A program made the position numbers and the translations under genes. 64,000 bases of DNA, taken from Saxidomus purpurata (lineage: Eukaryota > Mollusca > Bivalvia > Venerida > Veneridae). Below are positions 13,001 to 21,103 of the stretch, in pieces. The notes beneath the pieces are model-generated. The model was given only the letters and a program-made list of their open reading frames with translations, was not told the DNA's origin and searched no databases. Where the stretch lies: NCBI GenBank assembly GCA_022818135.1, contig JAFMSR010000009.1, forward strand, positions 17,675,063 to 17,739,062, in the 5' to 3' direction. Each line of letters opens with the position of its first letter. Within the stretch, counting starts at the first letter, position 1.

Positions 13001-14643
13001 TGATTGTGATTTGATAACAACGATTGCACATATTTAGAATTGTAATAATATTACACATGCTTAACATTTAAACATTTAATTTTTTGTAGGAACAATTACT
13101 ATCAGAAATCAGCGGAATGGTGGATTGGCCAAAAGCTGCAAAAAAACTATTTCGCCGGTTGTATTCAGAGGCCGAATGTAAAGGGAAGACACTAACTGGC
13201 ACAAAACCAAATAAGTCCAGTGAGGGCCGGCCTCCATTGGAGGACCAGTCCAAACTTGATGTTATATATGGTAAATTTATGCAAAATATTTCAAAAACAT
13301 GCATGGTCTTTTAATGATATATATGTTCGAGTTGAAATTCTTAAAGTGGGATGCAAATATGCTGGTTACTGTTGTCTGCTTGTCTGGAGTTGTACTCTAA
13401 ACATGTCAATAAGGTCTGATCTATCCAATTTTTAGCTCACCTGGCTACGCCAGGGTGAGCTTTTCTGATCGATGATTGTCCGTCGTCCGTCTCCGTCGTC
13501 CGTCAACATTTTGATATATATAGGATAAACTTAAAAAATCTTCTTCTCTGAAACCACAAGGCCTAGAGCTTAGATATTTGGCATGTAGCATTGGCTAGTG
13601 GACCTCTACCAATATTGTTCAAATTATGACCCCCGGGTCAAAATTGACCCCGCACCGGGGGTCACTTAGTTTTGCATAGGAATATATAGTAAAAACTTTA
13701 AAAATCTTCTTCTCTGAAACCACAAGGCCTAGAGCTTAGATATTTGGCATGTAGCATTGCCTAGTAGACCTCTTTAAAGTTTGTTCAAATTATGCCCCTG
13801 GGGTCAAAATTGACCTTGCCGGGGGGGGGGATCATTTTACAAAGGTGTATATAGGAAAACTTATTTGGTATATAACATTATCTAGTGATCTTCCACCAGG
13901 CAAGTGGACTTGTACCAAGGTGAGCGATATAGGGCCATCTTTGCCCTCTTGTTATCATAGGACCTGACTCTGTTACATTATATAGAGGATAATTGTTGGT
14001 TTCGGTGTAAGATCACGTTATAATTTCACCGAGTGGGCACCAAAAGTGAAAATAACTACTTTTGGTGTTCACGAGTGAAATTACACCGATACCAACAATT
14101 TTTCTGTTTATTTTATGGTTAAAACTCTATTTTTATTTAGTTTGTTTCTATAAAACATAGAAAATCGCGGGAAACGTCATCAGAAAACATAGAACAAATG
14201 ACGTCATTTAAACGACGTCATCGTCGCATGGTCTCCAGCATTAATAACGTCCGGTAAAATTTGTTGACGTAAATCCGGGCTAAAGATTGTAAAAACAGTG
14301 AAAAATAAAAATGGTAATCCACTGTTTCAAAACTGTGGATTATCACTTTTATTTCACTGAGAAAACTCTATAATCACTGGAAAACATAAAATAAAGCATT
14401 TTCTTCTATTTCTATTCCACAATAACAACCCTTTACAAAGATTACAAATCTACAGAGTTTGAACTTTTGTGCAACAGGTTTCGTAATTATACATTATGAA
14501 TTAACTTTATTGCTTAATCAATTAAACATTTTTTTTATGCAGAAATCATGTGTGAGAAATTTCAAGCTACACCGGTGATGGTGAGGTGCGTTTTGCGGGA
14601 CCTACTTAAACCTTGCAGGCAGGCCAGGACACCAAAATACTGA
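854..14643 (+). CDS. BEN-domain protein gene, 12 visible exons
   Basis: Spliced model: 854-1031, 4200-4284, 4940-5012, 5588-5686, 5978-6079, 6345-6421, 7086-7228, 8869-9027, 11891-11965, 12829-12924, 13090-13270, 14543-14643, about 455 residues. Every junction is GT..AG. Phases agree everywhere except exon 7 to exon 8. The N-terminal segment (VIWVND...TDIISP...DTVLATCRG) resembles the small beta-rich N-terminal module of many metazoan BEN proteins. Next come a Lys/Ser-rich linker, a DQD-rich acidic repeat and a short coiled coil (exon 8). The C-terminal BEN domain (exons 11-12) has an LFRRLYS start, a central LTGTKPN, PLEDQSKLDVIY, and the closing RCVLRDLLKPCRQAR. BEN domains bind DNA or chromatin proteins, so a nuclear regulatory role is likely but inferred. 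I preferred the ATG at 854 over the in-frame ATG at 743 because the latter lies inside a CRE-like promoter site. A missing small exon between exons 7 and 8 is possible. Confidence 0.72.
1275..1350 (-). mobile_element. tRNA-derived SINE head
   Basis: On the minus strand an A box TAGTGGTTTAGGC (1320-1332) and a perfect B box GGTTTGAATCCC (1282-1293) are spaced as in tRNA, with GGGAGCGGGAGGTCGAA between. It lies in intron 1 of the BEN gene. The body extends towards 1225. Confidence 0.65.
2741..3869. mobile_element. 1.13-kb element with about 80-bp inverted ends and 8-bp target duplication
   Basis: The left end ACGGACCTATATACACATAT, then GGCAGTGGCTAGAGTTAC and TCTCCGAGTCTAGAGTTAC, is matched in inverse at 3790-3869 (GTAACTCTAGCCACTGCC, TATATAGGTCCGTG). 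ACTAAATC flanks both ends (2733-2740 and 3870-3877). The 8-bp duplication suggests a hAT-type mechanism. The interior is AT-rich with a nested CpG-rich patch and no transposase. It lies in intron 1 of the BEN gene. Confidence 0.75.
3505..3640. repeat. TCACCGCG-rich repeat nested in the intron-1 element
   Basis: CACCGCGAAACACCGTGACC, TCACCGCGATGACGGGTGAC and CATCGCGGTGATGGGTGAC are variants of the repeat at 24752-24940. CpG density here is far above the surroundings. Confidence 0.5.
4200..4284 (+). CDS. BEN gene exon 2
   Basis: Acceptor TTTATTGCAG, donor GTAAGT. The split codon from exon 1 gives Asp, followed by KSCKGEFAKLLIG and KILEEHGLKQW. The exon enters in phase 1 and leaves in phase 2, and both neighbours agree. 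Confidence 0.7.
4940..5012 (+). CDS. BEN gene exon 3
   Basis: Acceptor TATTTACAG, donor GTACTA. The exon completes a Trp codon from exon 2, encodes a polar linker (EEATDLQQTNRNST) and ends in phase 0. Confidence 0.65.
5588..5686 (+). CDS. BEN gene exon 4 (duplicated copy A)
   Basis: A 33-codon phase-0 exon between TATTTCAG and GTAAAG, encoding TNEDTISQS, then SPSKGKGARKTLQTDNL. It is the paralogue of exon 5. It is symmetric in phase, so it could be skipped or gained without a frame change. Confidence 0.7.
5978..6079 (+). CDS. BEN gene exon 5 (duplicated copy B)
   Basis: A 34-codon phase-0 exon between AATTTCAG and GTAAAC, encoding TNEDTNSPS, then LSKGKGARKRLHIADDL. It starts exactly 390 bp after exon 4 and shares most of its residues. 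The preceding intron tail is also shared. Confidence 0.7.
6345..6421 (+). CDS. BEN gene exon 6
   Basis: Acceptor TTATTGCAG, donor GTGAGT. Encodes VQIANELELTDLEH, then TSAFHRVTPTK, and ends two bases into a codon that exon 7 completes as Lys. Confidence 0.65.
6655..6770. repeat. Foldback (hairpin) element in intron 6
   Basis: The arms GTTCAGATTGAAATTTCTGTCA and GTGGGAAC pair imperfectly with GTTCCCGC and TGACAGATATTTCAATCTGAAC, around a short loop near GAGGCTCTACAG. This is the layout of a short MITE-like element with no coding content. Confidence 0.55.
7086..7228 (+). CDS. BEN gene exon 7 with acidic DQD repeat
   Basis: Acceptor CCATTCAG, donor GTAAAT. After KKCVGSVVRGGLLAL it encodes three tandem DQDNDQDI octapeptides from 24-bp DNA repeats, then DMDKESPVKG. 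It ends in phase 1, which does not join exon 8 (phase 0), so either an exon is missing or one boundary is wrong. Confidence 0.6.
7330..7801. repeat. Bivalve-type dispersed repeat with about 150-bp internal units
   Basis: Three imperfect units each contain CTTCATGAAACT or a close variant, then GTCAG, ATGA and AAGGTCAAGTTC-like strings. The block ends in GGGCCATCTTGACCCTCTTGTTA, similar to the ends of the repeats at 11063-11279 and 13431-13953. It lies in intron 7. From 7802 to about 8520 nothing more is recognised. Confidence 0.5.
8525..8612 (-). mobile_element. tRNA-derived SINE remnant
   Basis: Read on the minus strand, a perfect polymerase III B box GGTTCAAATCC (8546-8556) follows an A-box-like TAGGTTGTTAATCATTGG about 40 bp upstream. 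The cloverleaf is degraded, so this is a SINE head or tRNA pseudogene rather than a functional tRNA. Confidence 0.5.
8869..9027 (+). CDS. BEN gene exon 8 (coiled coil)
   Basis: Acceptor TTTGACAG, donor GTAAGG, 53 codons in phase 0. The second half (CQAEIDNLRGQNSSLQATC, then EQLGNEVKNIWAWVYQ) has heptad spacing typical of a short coiled coil. Such coils usually precede BEN domains and support dimerisation. A stop just upstream fixes the exon start. Confidence 0.68.
9476..10661 (+). mobile_element. Non-autonomous element, AGCTCGACTATTCGAA / AACAAGAGCTGTC family (copy 1)
   Basis: It begins TTTTTAGCTCGACTATTCGAA and ends TTCGAATAGTCGAGCGTGCTGTC..GAGCTCTTGTT-like sequence, so the two ends share an inverted TTCGAATAGTCGAGC. 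The inside is four to five imperfect units of about 160 bp (TTGACTTGAAACTCAAA, CCATCAACATCTACACCTG, TTTATGCCCCTTTTTAACTT). There is no long open frame. It sits in intron 8, and the flanks on both sides resemble one older repeat, as expected for an insertion. Confidence 0.55.
10662..11000 (+). repeat. Tandem 'CTATAACTCTGCCATTTCTTAAG' repeat
   Basis: Two units of about 150 bp contain CAAACTTTCAAATTGTATTG, GTAGGTCAAGGTC and GAGTTATGCCCCTTTTT. A third, partial unit lies at 9385-9475, on the other side of the inserted element at 9476-10661. Confidence 0.5.
11063..11279 (+). repeat. AGCTCACCTGG-type repeat, truncated copy
   Basis: It starts TTAGCTCACACCTGGC and ends GGTGAGCTATATAGGGCC..CTCTTGTT. 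It matches the longer copy at 13431-13953 over GTTCAAATTATGACCC and CCACCAGGCAAGTGGACTTGT. It contains a G10 run near 11152. Confidence 0.5.
11891..11965 (+). CDS. BEN gene exon 9
   Basis: Acceptor TTGATTTTAG, donor GTGAGT. 25 codons in phase 0 encode LHQNQQRTGFGTGFG, then APCNFSSVMT, a low-complexity linker between the coiled coil and the BEN domain. Confidence 0.62.
12829..12924 (+). CDS. BEN gene exon 10
   Basis: Acceptor TTTTACAG, donor GTATGA. 32 codons in phase 0 encode a polar Gln/Thr-rich linker (DTDDVQTTQASPVQAQQ) ending in SLYGGFSK. Confidence 0.66.
13090..13270 (+). CDS. BEN gene exon 11 (first half of the BEN domain)
   Basis: Acceptor TTTTTTGTAG, donor GTAAAT. Encodes EQLLSEISGMVDWPKAAKKL and continues FRRLYSEAEC, then LTGTKPN and PPLEDQSKLDVIY. 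This matches the first helices and the linker to the LD..KL..I helix of BEN domains. It ends in phase 1. Confidence 0.75.
13431..13953 (+). mobile_element. AGCTCACCTGG-type repeat, full copy in intron 11
   Basis: The left end TTTTTAGCTCACCTGGC contains a small dyad (AGCTCACCTGGCTACGCCAG..GTGAGCT) followed by a CGTCGTCCGTC stretch. Two internal units of about 140 bp (CTTCTTCTCTGAAACCACAA, GATATTTGGCATGTAGCATT) follow. The right end is GGGCCATCTTTGCCCTCTTGTTA. It is non-coding, with a G10 run near 13820. Confidence 0.5.
13985..14105. repeat. Foldback element with AATTGTTGGT ends
   Basis: The left arm AATTGTTGGTTTCGGTGTAA, then GTGGGCACCAAAAGT, pairs with ACTTTTGGTGTTCACGAGTG, then TTACACCGATACCAACAATT, around a short AT-rich loop. 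It is a MITE-like hairpin with no coding frame. Confidence 0.6.
14543..14643 (+). CDS. BEN gene exon 12 (end of the BEN domain, stop codon)
   Basis: The acceptor TTTTTATGCAG joins in phase to exon 11 and encodes EIMCEKFQATPVMV, then RCVLRDLLKPCRQAR and TPKY before TGA at 14641. The closing C-R-x-A-R is typical of the last BEN helix, which supports this exon as terminal. Confidence 0.74.
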
Positions 14644-15955
14644 AGTGTACTGCACATAGTGAATTTTTGGTGACAATTTTATAAAAGCAATTTTCTGTTG
14701 CTTTGCATTTAAATTTGTAAATGCCGATTTTTTTAGTATTTGAAATTGGTGCTTTAAGGACTAATGAAATAATTGATCTTTTCTTCACAGTGCACTCCCT
14801 GTTGTGGCTGTTGGTAGTGATTTAGGCAGTGAGAGTGACATTTATGCGCATCTTACTGTACGTAGTGTATTTTTGGTGACAGTTCTATAAAAGCAATTTT
14901 TGGTGGCTGTGCATTGAAATGTGTTAAATTAATGATAATAAATTATGCCGCATGAACATTGGAAGTTGTGGCTTACGAAATAAAGACAAATTGGACTGAT
15001 AAAATGATTGTTGATTGTGTTCTTGTTGGTAGAGAGTGACATTTATGCGCATCTTACTGTACGTAGTGTATTTTTGGTGACAGTTTATAACAGCAATTTT
15101 TGGTGGCTGTGCATTGAAATGTGTTAAATTAATGATAATAAATTATGCCGCATTGGAAGTTGTGGCTTAAGAAATAAATTATGCCGCATTAGCATTGGAA
15201 GTTGTGGCTTAAGAAATAAAGAAAAATTGGACTGATAAAATGATTGTCGATTGTGTTCTTGTTGGTAGAGAGTGACATTTATGCGCATCTTACTGTACGT
15301 AGTGTATTTTTGGTGACAGTTTATAACAGCAATTTTTGGTGGCTGTGCATTGAAATGTGTTAAATTAATGATAATAAATTATGCCGCATTGGAAGTTGTG
15401 GCTTAAGAAATAAATTATGCCGCATTAGCATTGGAAGTTGTGGCTTAAGAAATAAAGAAAAATTGGACTGATAAAATGATTGTCGATTGTGTTCTTGTTG
15501 GTAGAGAGTGACATTTATGCGCATCTTACTGTACGTAGTGTATTTTTGGTGACAGTTTATAACAGCAATTTTTGGTGGCTGTGCATTGAAATGTGTTAAA
15601 TTAATGATAATAAATTATGCCGCATTGGAAGTTGTGGCTTAAGAAATAAATTATGCCGCATTAGCATTGGAAGTTGTGGCTTAAGAAATAAAGAAAAATT
15701 GGACTGATAAAATGATTGTCGATTGTGTTCTTGTTGGTAGAGAGTGACATTTATGCGCATCTTACTGTACGTAGTGTATTTTTGGTGACAGTTTTATAAA
15801 AGCAATTTTTGGTGGCTGTGCATTGAAATGTGTTAAATTAATGATAATAAATTATGCCGCATTAGCATTTGAAGTTGTGGCTTAAGAAATAAAGAAAAAT
15901 TGGACTGATAAAATGATTGTCGATTGTGTTTTTGTTGGTAGAGTTTCTCTTAAGT
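14640..15955 (+). repeat. 236-bp tandem array grown from the BEN gene 3' end
   Basis: Five units begin GAGAGTGACATTTATGCGC at 14831, 15032, 15268, 15504 and 15740. The three middle steps are exactly 236 bp and nearly identical; the first (201 bp) and last units are shorter. A more diverged unit lies at 14640-14730, directly after the stop codon (GTGAATTTTTGGTGACAATT). Each 236-bp unit has an internal double of AAATTATGCCGCATT..GTTGTGGCTTAAGAAAT. Confidence 0.85.
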
Positions 15956-16089
15956 ATATGTTACTGAAAATGCTTTTGTCTTTTTTTTCTTAGCAACATC
16001 TACTGAATTTGAATTTGAATGAGTAATATGTACAGGTGGGTTATCCAGCATCTTTTACCTGTTGTCCACCTGATTTCACCAAAAACCAT

Positions 16090-16410
16090 TGCAAGAAAAT
16101 TTCCATGGTTTCCAGCCTAGCATGGAAAAAATTCCAGTCTAGCATGGAAAATCTTCCATGGAAAATGCTCCAGCCTAACATGGAATTAGTCTGAATACTC
16201 CAGGGTTTCCAGCCTAGCATGGAAAAAATTCCAGTCTAGCATGGAAAATTTTCCATTGAAATTTTTCCAGCCTCTTCTTTTGTTTTCCATGTTAATTTCC
16301 AGGGTTTCCTGGCTGATCATGGAAAATTAGTCCGAATACTCCAGCCTTCAGATTCCATGGAAATCATGGAAATAATTCCATGGATTCCATGGATTTCATG
16401 GAACTTCTAC
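16090..16410. repeat. Cluster of TTCCATGGAA-type palindromic motifs
   Basis: About 320 bp are built from AGCATGGAAAA, TTCCAGCCTAGCATGG and CCATGGAA variants on both strands. One block of about 96 bp, starting GGTTTCCAGCCTAGC at 16108, is repeated at 16204. No open frame of note runs through it. Confidence 0.7.
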
Positions 16411-17573
16411 ACCCGGGAGTGTGTCTGCCCCAGTCAGACACATATAAAGTTGTGTTGTCTGGACTGAGAGACAGGTAGTGAGGGTTACTAAACAGGCTGA
16501 CCATTACAGTCTTTATCAAAACATTTCAGTACATTACCAGACATGTCCAGTATTTGAACCTTCTCAGGGTTTGTGTCATTAGACACTATAAGATTATTGT
16601 TACTATAGGCAATACCACGACACTTTGCTCCTACTGTTATATCATCAGTACTGATTATAGTCATGTACTCAGAAAATGTTATCAGTCTGACAATACCTTC
16701 ATAAAAAATGTAACAGCAACTTTATTGTCTTCAACTTTAGTGATACCCATGGGTCTAGAAGCCATTTCTATTGAATGGTATGATTCAGTATTGGTGTGGA
16801 TATTTTTCAGTATATTGAGAGAGTTGGTGTTGCAGTCAGTTTGTACAATTATTATATACTTTCATATTGCCCCGTTCACTTTGCCTTAGAGAGTTCGTTC
16901 AGTATTCTACGGTACTGCACGTTGGCAAGGAATGATACTGAACGTTGGCAAGGGGGGTGGTCTTAGTGATTAACTGTACGGACTATTTTATTTGTTTGCA
17001 AACATCGTTTTTAGGAGGTTTATATGTGGAAATTTGACATTTTTTTACAATTGAATTAACCATGGTCTTAAAATGAAATAATAAATTGCCTCATTTTCAA
17101 GTAGATGTAAAAGAGTTTCATTTTTGAAATGGTTCGAATTTTTAGGGCACGCAATACCAGTTCTGATTACGAAAGTTACTGGTACGCATATCAGTCAAGT
17201 ATTGGTAAAGAAAAGGAATGATGTTTTGCATGTAGTCATAAGAAAGAGAAAACATTTTTAGGAACGTACATCAAGTTGATTTATTCACATTTCAAAGTAC
17301 AAACCTGCATCCGTAGTAAAAGTCTTGCGTTTTTCAAAACAAGATGGCGGACGGCAACTGAAATTTCTTCCGTAAAATTGACGTCAACGTTTCTCCTAAT
17401 AAATGACGTCACGTATAAACAACAATATTGAATCGAGTCTATTAATACGCAATAAAGTAAATATACATGGTCAAATAGAACGCTAGTTGTTTTATAAATT
17501 TGAAGATTTATTTATTGTTTTTTGGTAACAGAATGTCATTTTTTCATATTCAATATGAAAGTATATAATAAAA
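16411..17573. other. Intergenic, nothing recognised
   Basis: A 111-codon frame at 16554-16889 has no recognisable protein features. A short doubled phrase around GTACTGCACGTTGGCAAGG / GATACTGAACGTTGGCAAGG sits at 16911-16950. No other structure is supported. Confidence 0.4.
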
Positions 17574-17703
17574 AGGTTATTGAACTTGTATGGTGAAATA
17601 TTACTTGGAACTCGTTGATATGGCGGGAACAACTCGCAAGCTCGTTGTTCCCGCCAAATCAACTCGTTCCAAGTAATATTTCACCATACAAGTTCAATAA
17701 CCT
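17574..17703. repeat. Near-perfect 59-bp-arm hairpin
   Basis: The left arm (17574-17632) starts AGGTTATTGAACTTGTATGG and ends GGCGGGAACAA. The right arm (17645-17703) is its reverse complement, with about one mismatch visible, ending CATACAAGTTCAATAACCT. The loop is about 12 bp (CTCGCAAGCTCG). The length and purity suggest a young palindromic MITE or a recent inverted duplication. Confidence 0.85.
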
Positions 17704-18562
17704 ATAGTATCTTTTCCGATAGTAGACATAAACATGAGTACAGTCCCCCCTCACTCTTTATTTCTTTGTCAAAAGTAGCAATTCTCCTAGTGGTTGAATT
17801 ATAGTATTTATAGGAGAAAAATGTAGTTTGGGATTCTAAGGTTTTAACAGATGCTTCTGTGTTTAGAGGCTCAATTATGTAGTATTGTATGTCAGTACTT
17901 TGTAAGTTCAGTATTTGCTTTTTAAGGTTTTTCAAAGTTTCATGTGCATCTTTTATTACAAGAAATAATTTACACTTTTGACCCGACACTTCTGCTTGTG
18001 TAAGATGAGCTGATAACTGCTTTAAATCACTGGTCAAAGATGTGTTTTTCTTTTTCAGAGATTCCACATTTGTCTGTGAACCTTCAATCTTTTGAACAGT
18101 ATCGTTTTCTGAGTGTATTAAACTCTGTTCAAACTTGTGGTCAATAAATTCTATCAGTTGTTTCCTTTCACTTTTCAGTTTTGCAATGGTTTCCTCCATT
18201 TTCTTGTCAAATTGTTTGATAATTTCTTTCTGATGTTGTCTGTAGGCACTATTGAGTTTGTCTTTATGTTCTTTTATTGTTGCTTTTGCTCTGGACTTCA
18301 GGTTATAAGCAATTTCAGTTTTTGACTTTATTTGAGTTTTGATTGTTTCTACGTCTTTTGATACTTTGTCTAGACTTTCTTTGATATCTTTAAGTTCTTT
18401 ACTGCTTTCAACATTCTTTACAAGCGTCGGCAAATGTTTAACATTACAACAGTTTAGATGATCATTCCTTTTGCATTCAGGGCAAGCTACTTTTTCACAC
18501 TTACCACAGTAAAACTTAATTAGTTCCTTTTGATGTTTAGTGCATTTTTCAAAATAGGCTCT
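17702..18562 (-). pseudogene. TRIM-like B-box plus coiled-coil protein fragment
   Basis: The minus-strand frame is open for about 286 codons with no usable Met near its start. It opens with a B-box 2 zinc finger (18420-18545): CTKH, then FYCGKC, ACPEC, NDH and a final His, followed by LPTLVKN. About 150 residues of coiled coil follow (SKELKDIKESLDKVSKDVE, then a KKMEETIAKLKSERKQ segment). A tail of 60-70 residues ends at a TAG inside the palindrome at 17574-17703. TRIM proteins are usually RING E3 ligases. No RING, NHL or B30.2 is visible, so this is a truncated copy or an internal exon. Upstream AGs at about 18563 could serve as an acceptor. A functional short B-box gene remains possible. 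Confidence 0.65.
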
Positions 18563-19231
18563 TCACTCTAATTATAGAATTGCACCATTTATATTGAGAT
18601 AACTACAATAGCCTAACTTTGGGTCACGAGGGTATACGACAGCTGTCCAGAATTGATGTTTATGCAGTAGAATACTTTCACAAACACGTAGGCTACTTAA
18701 CTATTTGCATATGCGTTGCAATCATTTGTATTTTTATTAAATGTTATTTTAATTAGCATCATTGAATCCGTTATCAAATATTTATGGTAGCATTATTATG
18801 TCCACTGGGCATTAATTATCAAATACTCTTCATAGAGGCGGTAACAGTATACTGTTAATTGAAAATCTCTTAAAGATTAGATATCGATAAGCAATTTTAT
18901 TAATATGTGTCATCAATAAAAGTAACTGTGTGACCATGGTTTCTAATTTTGTATTCTTTTTCGTCTAAGAATTTCATTTCGTCTAAAATGAGATGTGTTG
19001 CGCATGCGCAGAGCAGTGTTAAAATTAATGGCGGAGCCTTTGAAAGTGTATTTCAGATACCGAAATTATTTTGATCATAGATCAAATTTCTTACCGTTTA
19101 CTGGTTAAATTTTGAGTTAAATTGATATAGTATTGTAGTTCTTCGGTATATAAGGTTGTTTAATATATTATTATAGTGACGTTCGTGGTTTATTTCACGA
19201 AACGGATCGGACACATGGTGTTCGTAACAAA
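18563..19231. other. AT-rich leader upstream of the DIRS gag
   Basis: Mostly AT-rich unique-looking DNA. A TTGCGCATGCGCA dyad (about 18998-19010) and a TGGCGGAGCC segment precede the gag start and may belong to the DIRS element's 5' region. No RING exon for the adjacent TRIM fragment was found on the minus strand. Confidence 0.35.
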
Positions 19232-20425
19232 ATGACTGACTCGGAACGTTGTTTTGAGAAAATGTTGATTTCAAGTGAACATAGTTCACAAATAGAGATA
19301 AAAGACATGAAAAATAGTTCAGGTGAACGGGGTTTGCCGAATGAAACGGGGAAGAAAGCCTCCCCGACGGACACTTCATGTAGGAAAGGGAAACAGCCAG
19401 CGAAAAGTTTGTTGCCGAAAAATAAATGCACTTCTAGTCCTACTGTAGATCAGTCGGGACTTGAGAATAAAATATTAGAAGCAATTTCTAACTTGCAAAG
19501 TACAATTAAAAAACAAAATGAAAAAATGAATGATCATGACAGACAGTTGAAGGATTTTGCATCCAGACTGGCCACTTACGAGTATGATGAAAATGATTTT
19601 TTTGAGGGTGGCTACTGTGAAGAATATGATGATCAAGATGATGAAGTAAGATCAGACATTGGGTCTGTTGATCATGGCATGGACTTGACTAAAAGGAAAG
19701 TCGAAGATGATGAAAACAACAATAGTCGTTTTAAGGTTATGTCCAAACAGTTTAAAGCATCAGGGTCTGTGGACAGTGAAATTGACCGTTTGTTAGCAGA
19801 AAATGTTACAGAACTTTTCCGTTGTGGTATTGATGAAGCTCGTTACAATGAACTTATTAAGGATGAAAATACAGCTCGTCCATCTAACTGTGAAGGATTA
19901 GTTGTTGTACAAACGAACCCACTTATTTGGGAATCATTAGGTGCACCTGCTCGTTCAGTAGACAAGAAGATGCAAAATATTGAAACATCAGTGGTTAATT
20001 CTGCTACTAAGTTAGCGAAAGTTGTTGATAAGATGGCTAAAATGGAAGATACAGCTAAAAATGACAGTTTCAGTAAAATGATTGATGAATGCAGTGGTGT
20101 TTTGGCTCTTGGGACAATCAAATAAGCAAATTAATTTAGCTAGAAAAGATTTTTTGAGGCCAGAACTTAATAAATCACAATAGGCCATTCACTAAATTAT
20201 TGTTTAGAGACGATGTTTCCAAGTCGGCCAAGGAGATAGAGGATTGTTCTAAAATTAGCAACAGAATGTTTTAGACCAAACCTGTGAGAGGTTATCCACG
20301 AAGACGGCCAGGCCGGTTCTCAAGGTTTCGTGGTGGTCTTGGTCATGGCATGAGAGGCAGAGGTCAAGGTCCAAGCTGGGGTGATCAAAGCACATCAGTC
20401 GGGCCAAAAAACTTCTGAAGGCGGG
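19232..20425 (+). pseudogene. DIRS gag-like gene, broken
   Basis: The first 297 codons are intact (19232-20125), starting at a clear ATG. They contain a coiled coil around residues 80-115 (LENKILEAISNLQSTIKKQN), an acidic patch (ENDFFEGGYCEEYDDQDDE) and the DIRS-like IWESLGAPARSVDKKMQ segment. After the stop at 20123 the gag tail continues in decayed form: LLFRDDVSKSAKEIEDCSKI, then an Arg/Gly-rich end (RRRPGRFSRFRGG, MRGRGQG) at 20270-20380. Stops and at least one frameshift separate these parts. Gag proteins of this group package element RNA; this copy cannot make the full protein. Confidence 0.72.
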
Positions 20426-21103
20426 GAGCTCGCCCTTATCGGCAGTGAATCAGATGAGCAGGGCTTCCACTAAGTTTCAAATGAAGGAAGTCCTGACTCC
20501 AAGGCAACTGGATTTGGAAGTCCCAGTCAAAATTTTATGGAGTCCCCAGTACGCAAATCTATTGGACAACGTGGGACATCAACATCATTTCATCATCATC
20601 AATCACTACCATCATCATCAAATACCTTACTTAATGTTAAAATATGAAAATGAAAATGAAGAACCTGTCTGTATAACAAACTTTTATTTTACCAAAGATC
20701 TGAATTATTCAGTGCATAAGATAACAAGTATTTAATACATACATTTACAAAACAACATATCATTATACTTTTTATTGTTGTTTGATAACACATCTTTGAC
20801 ATGACAGAGGCAGACTATTATCTCTAAACTATTACTAGTACTACTATAAGGTTCATGAATATAGCACAGTTAATTATAAATAAATCATAAATGCAGCATG
20901 AATATGTGTTGAGTTATAAACAAACAAATATAACATTGTAAACAAGTGGTGAATTATGTACCAAGCAAACATTACATATGACCAATATTCAATACAGTAA
21001 CAATGCATCTATGATAAATCAAGTCTCTTGTAACACAAATTCATTGTACAGGTTCATTGTTCTTTCTACTGGGATAATCCTTTCTTTATCAGGTCACTTC
21101 ATT
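20426..21103. other. Junction region between DIRS gag and hAT transposase
   Basis: Contains a TCATCATCATCA-rich patch near 20585-20625 and AT-rich DNA. The exact hAT end could not be located: no CAGGG-type inverted end or clean 8-bp duplication was seen. A 96-codon frame at 20445-20735 is partly decayed gag-pol linker and has no other recognisable feature. Confidence 0.35.

Noticed and set aside
14791..14830. Alternative last exon after the acceptor CTTTTCTTCACAG
   Set aside because: Joining it to the possible donor at 14581 gives a stop within nine codons and would cut off the last BEN helix.
16554..16889. 111-codon frame on the + strand
   Set aside because: No domain, splice context or codon pattern supports it; residues look like translated AT-rich DNA.
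19098..19431. Minus-strand frames of 78-93 codons
   Set aside because: They are antisense shadows of the DIRS gag start region.
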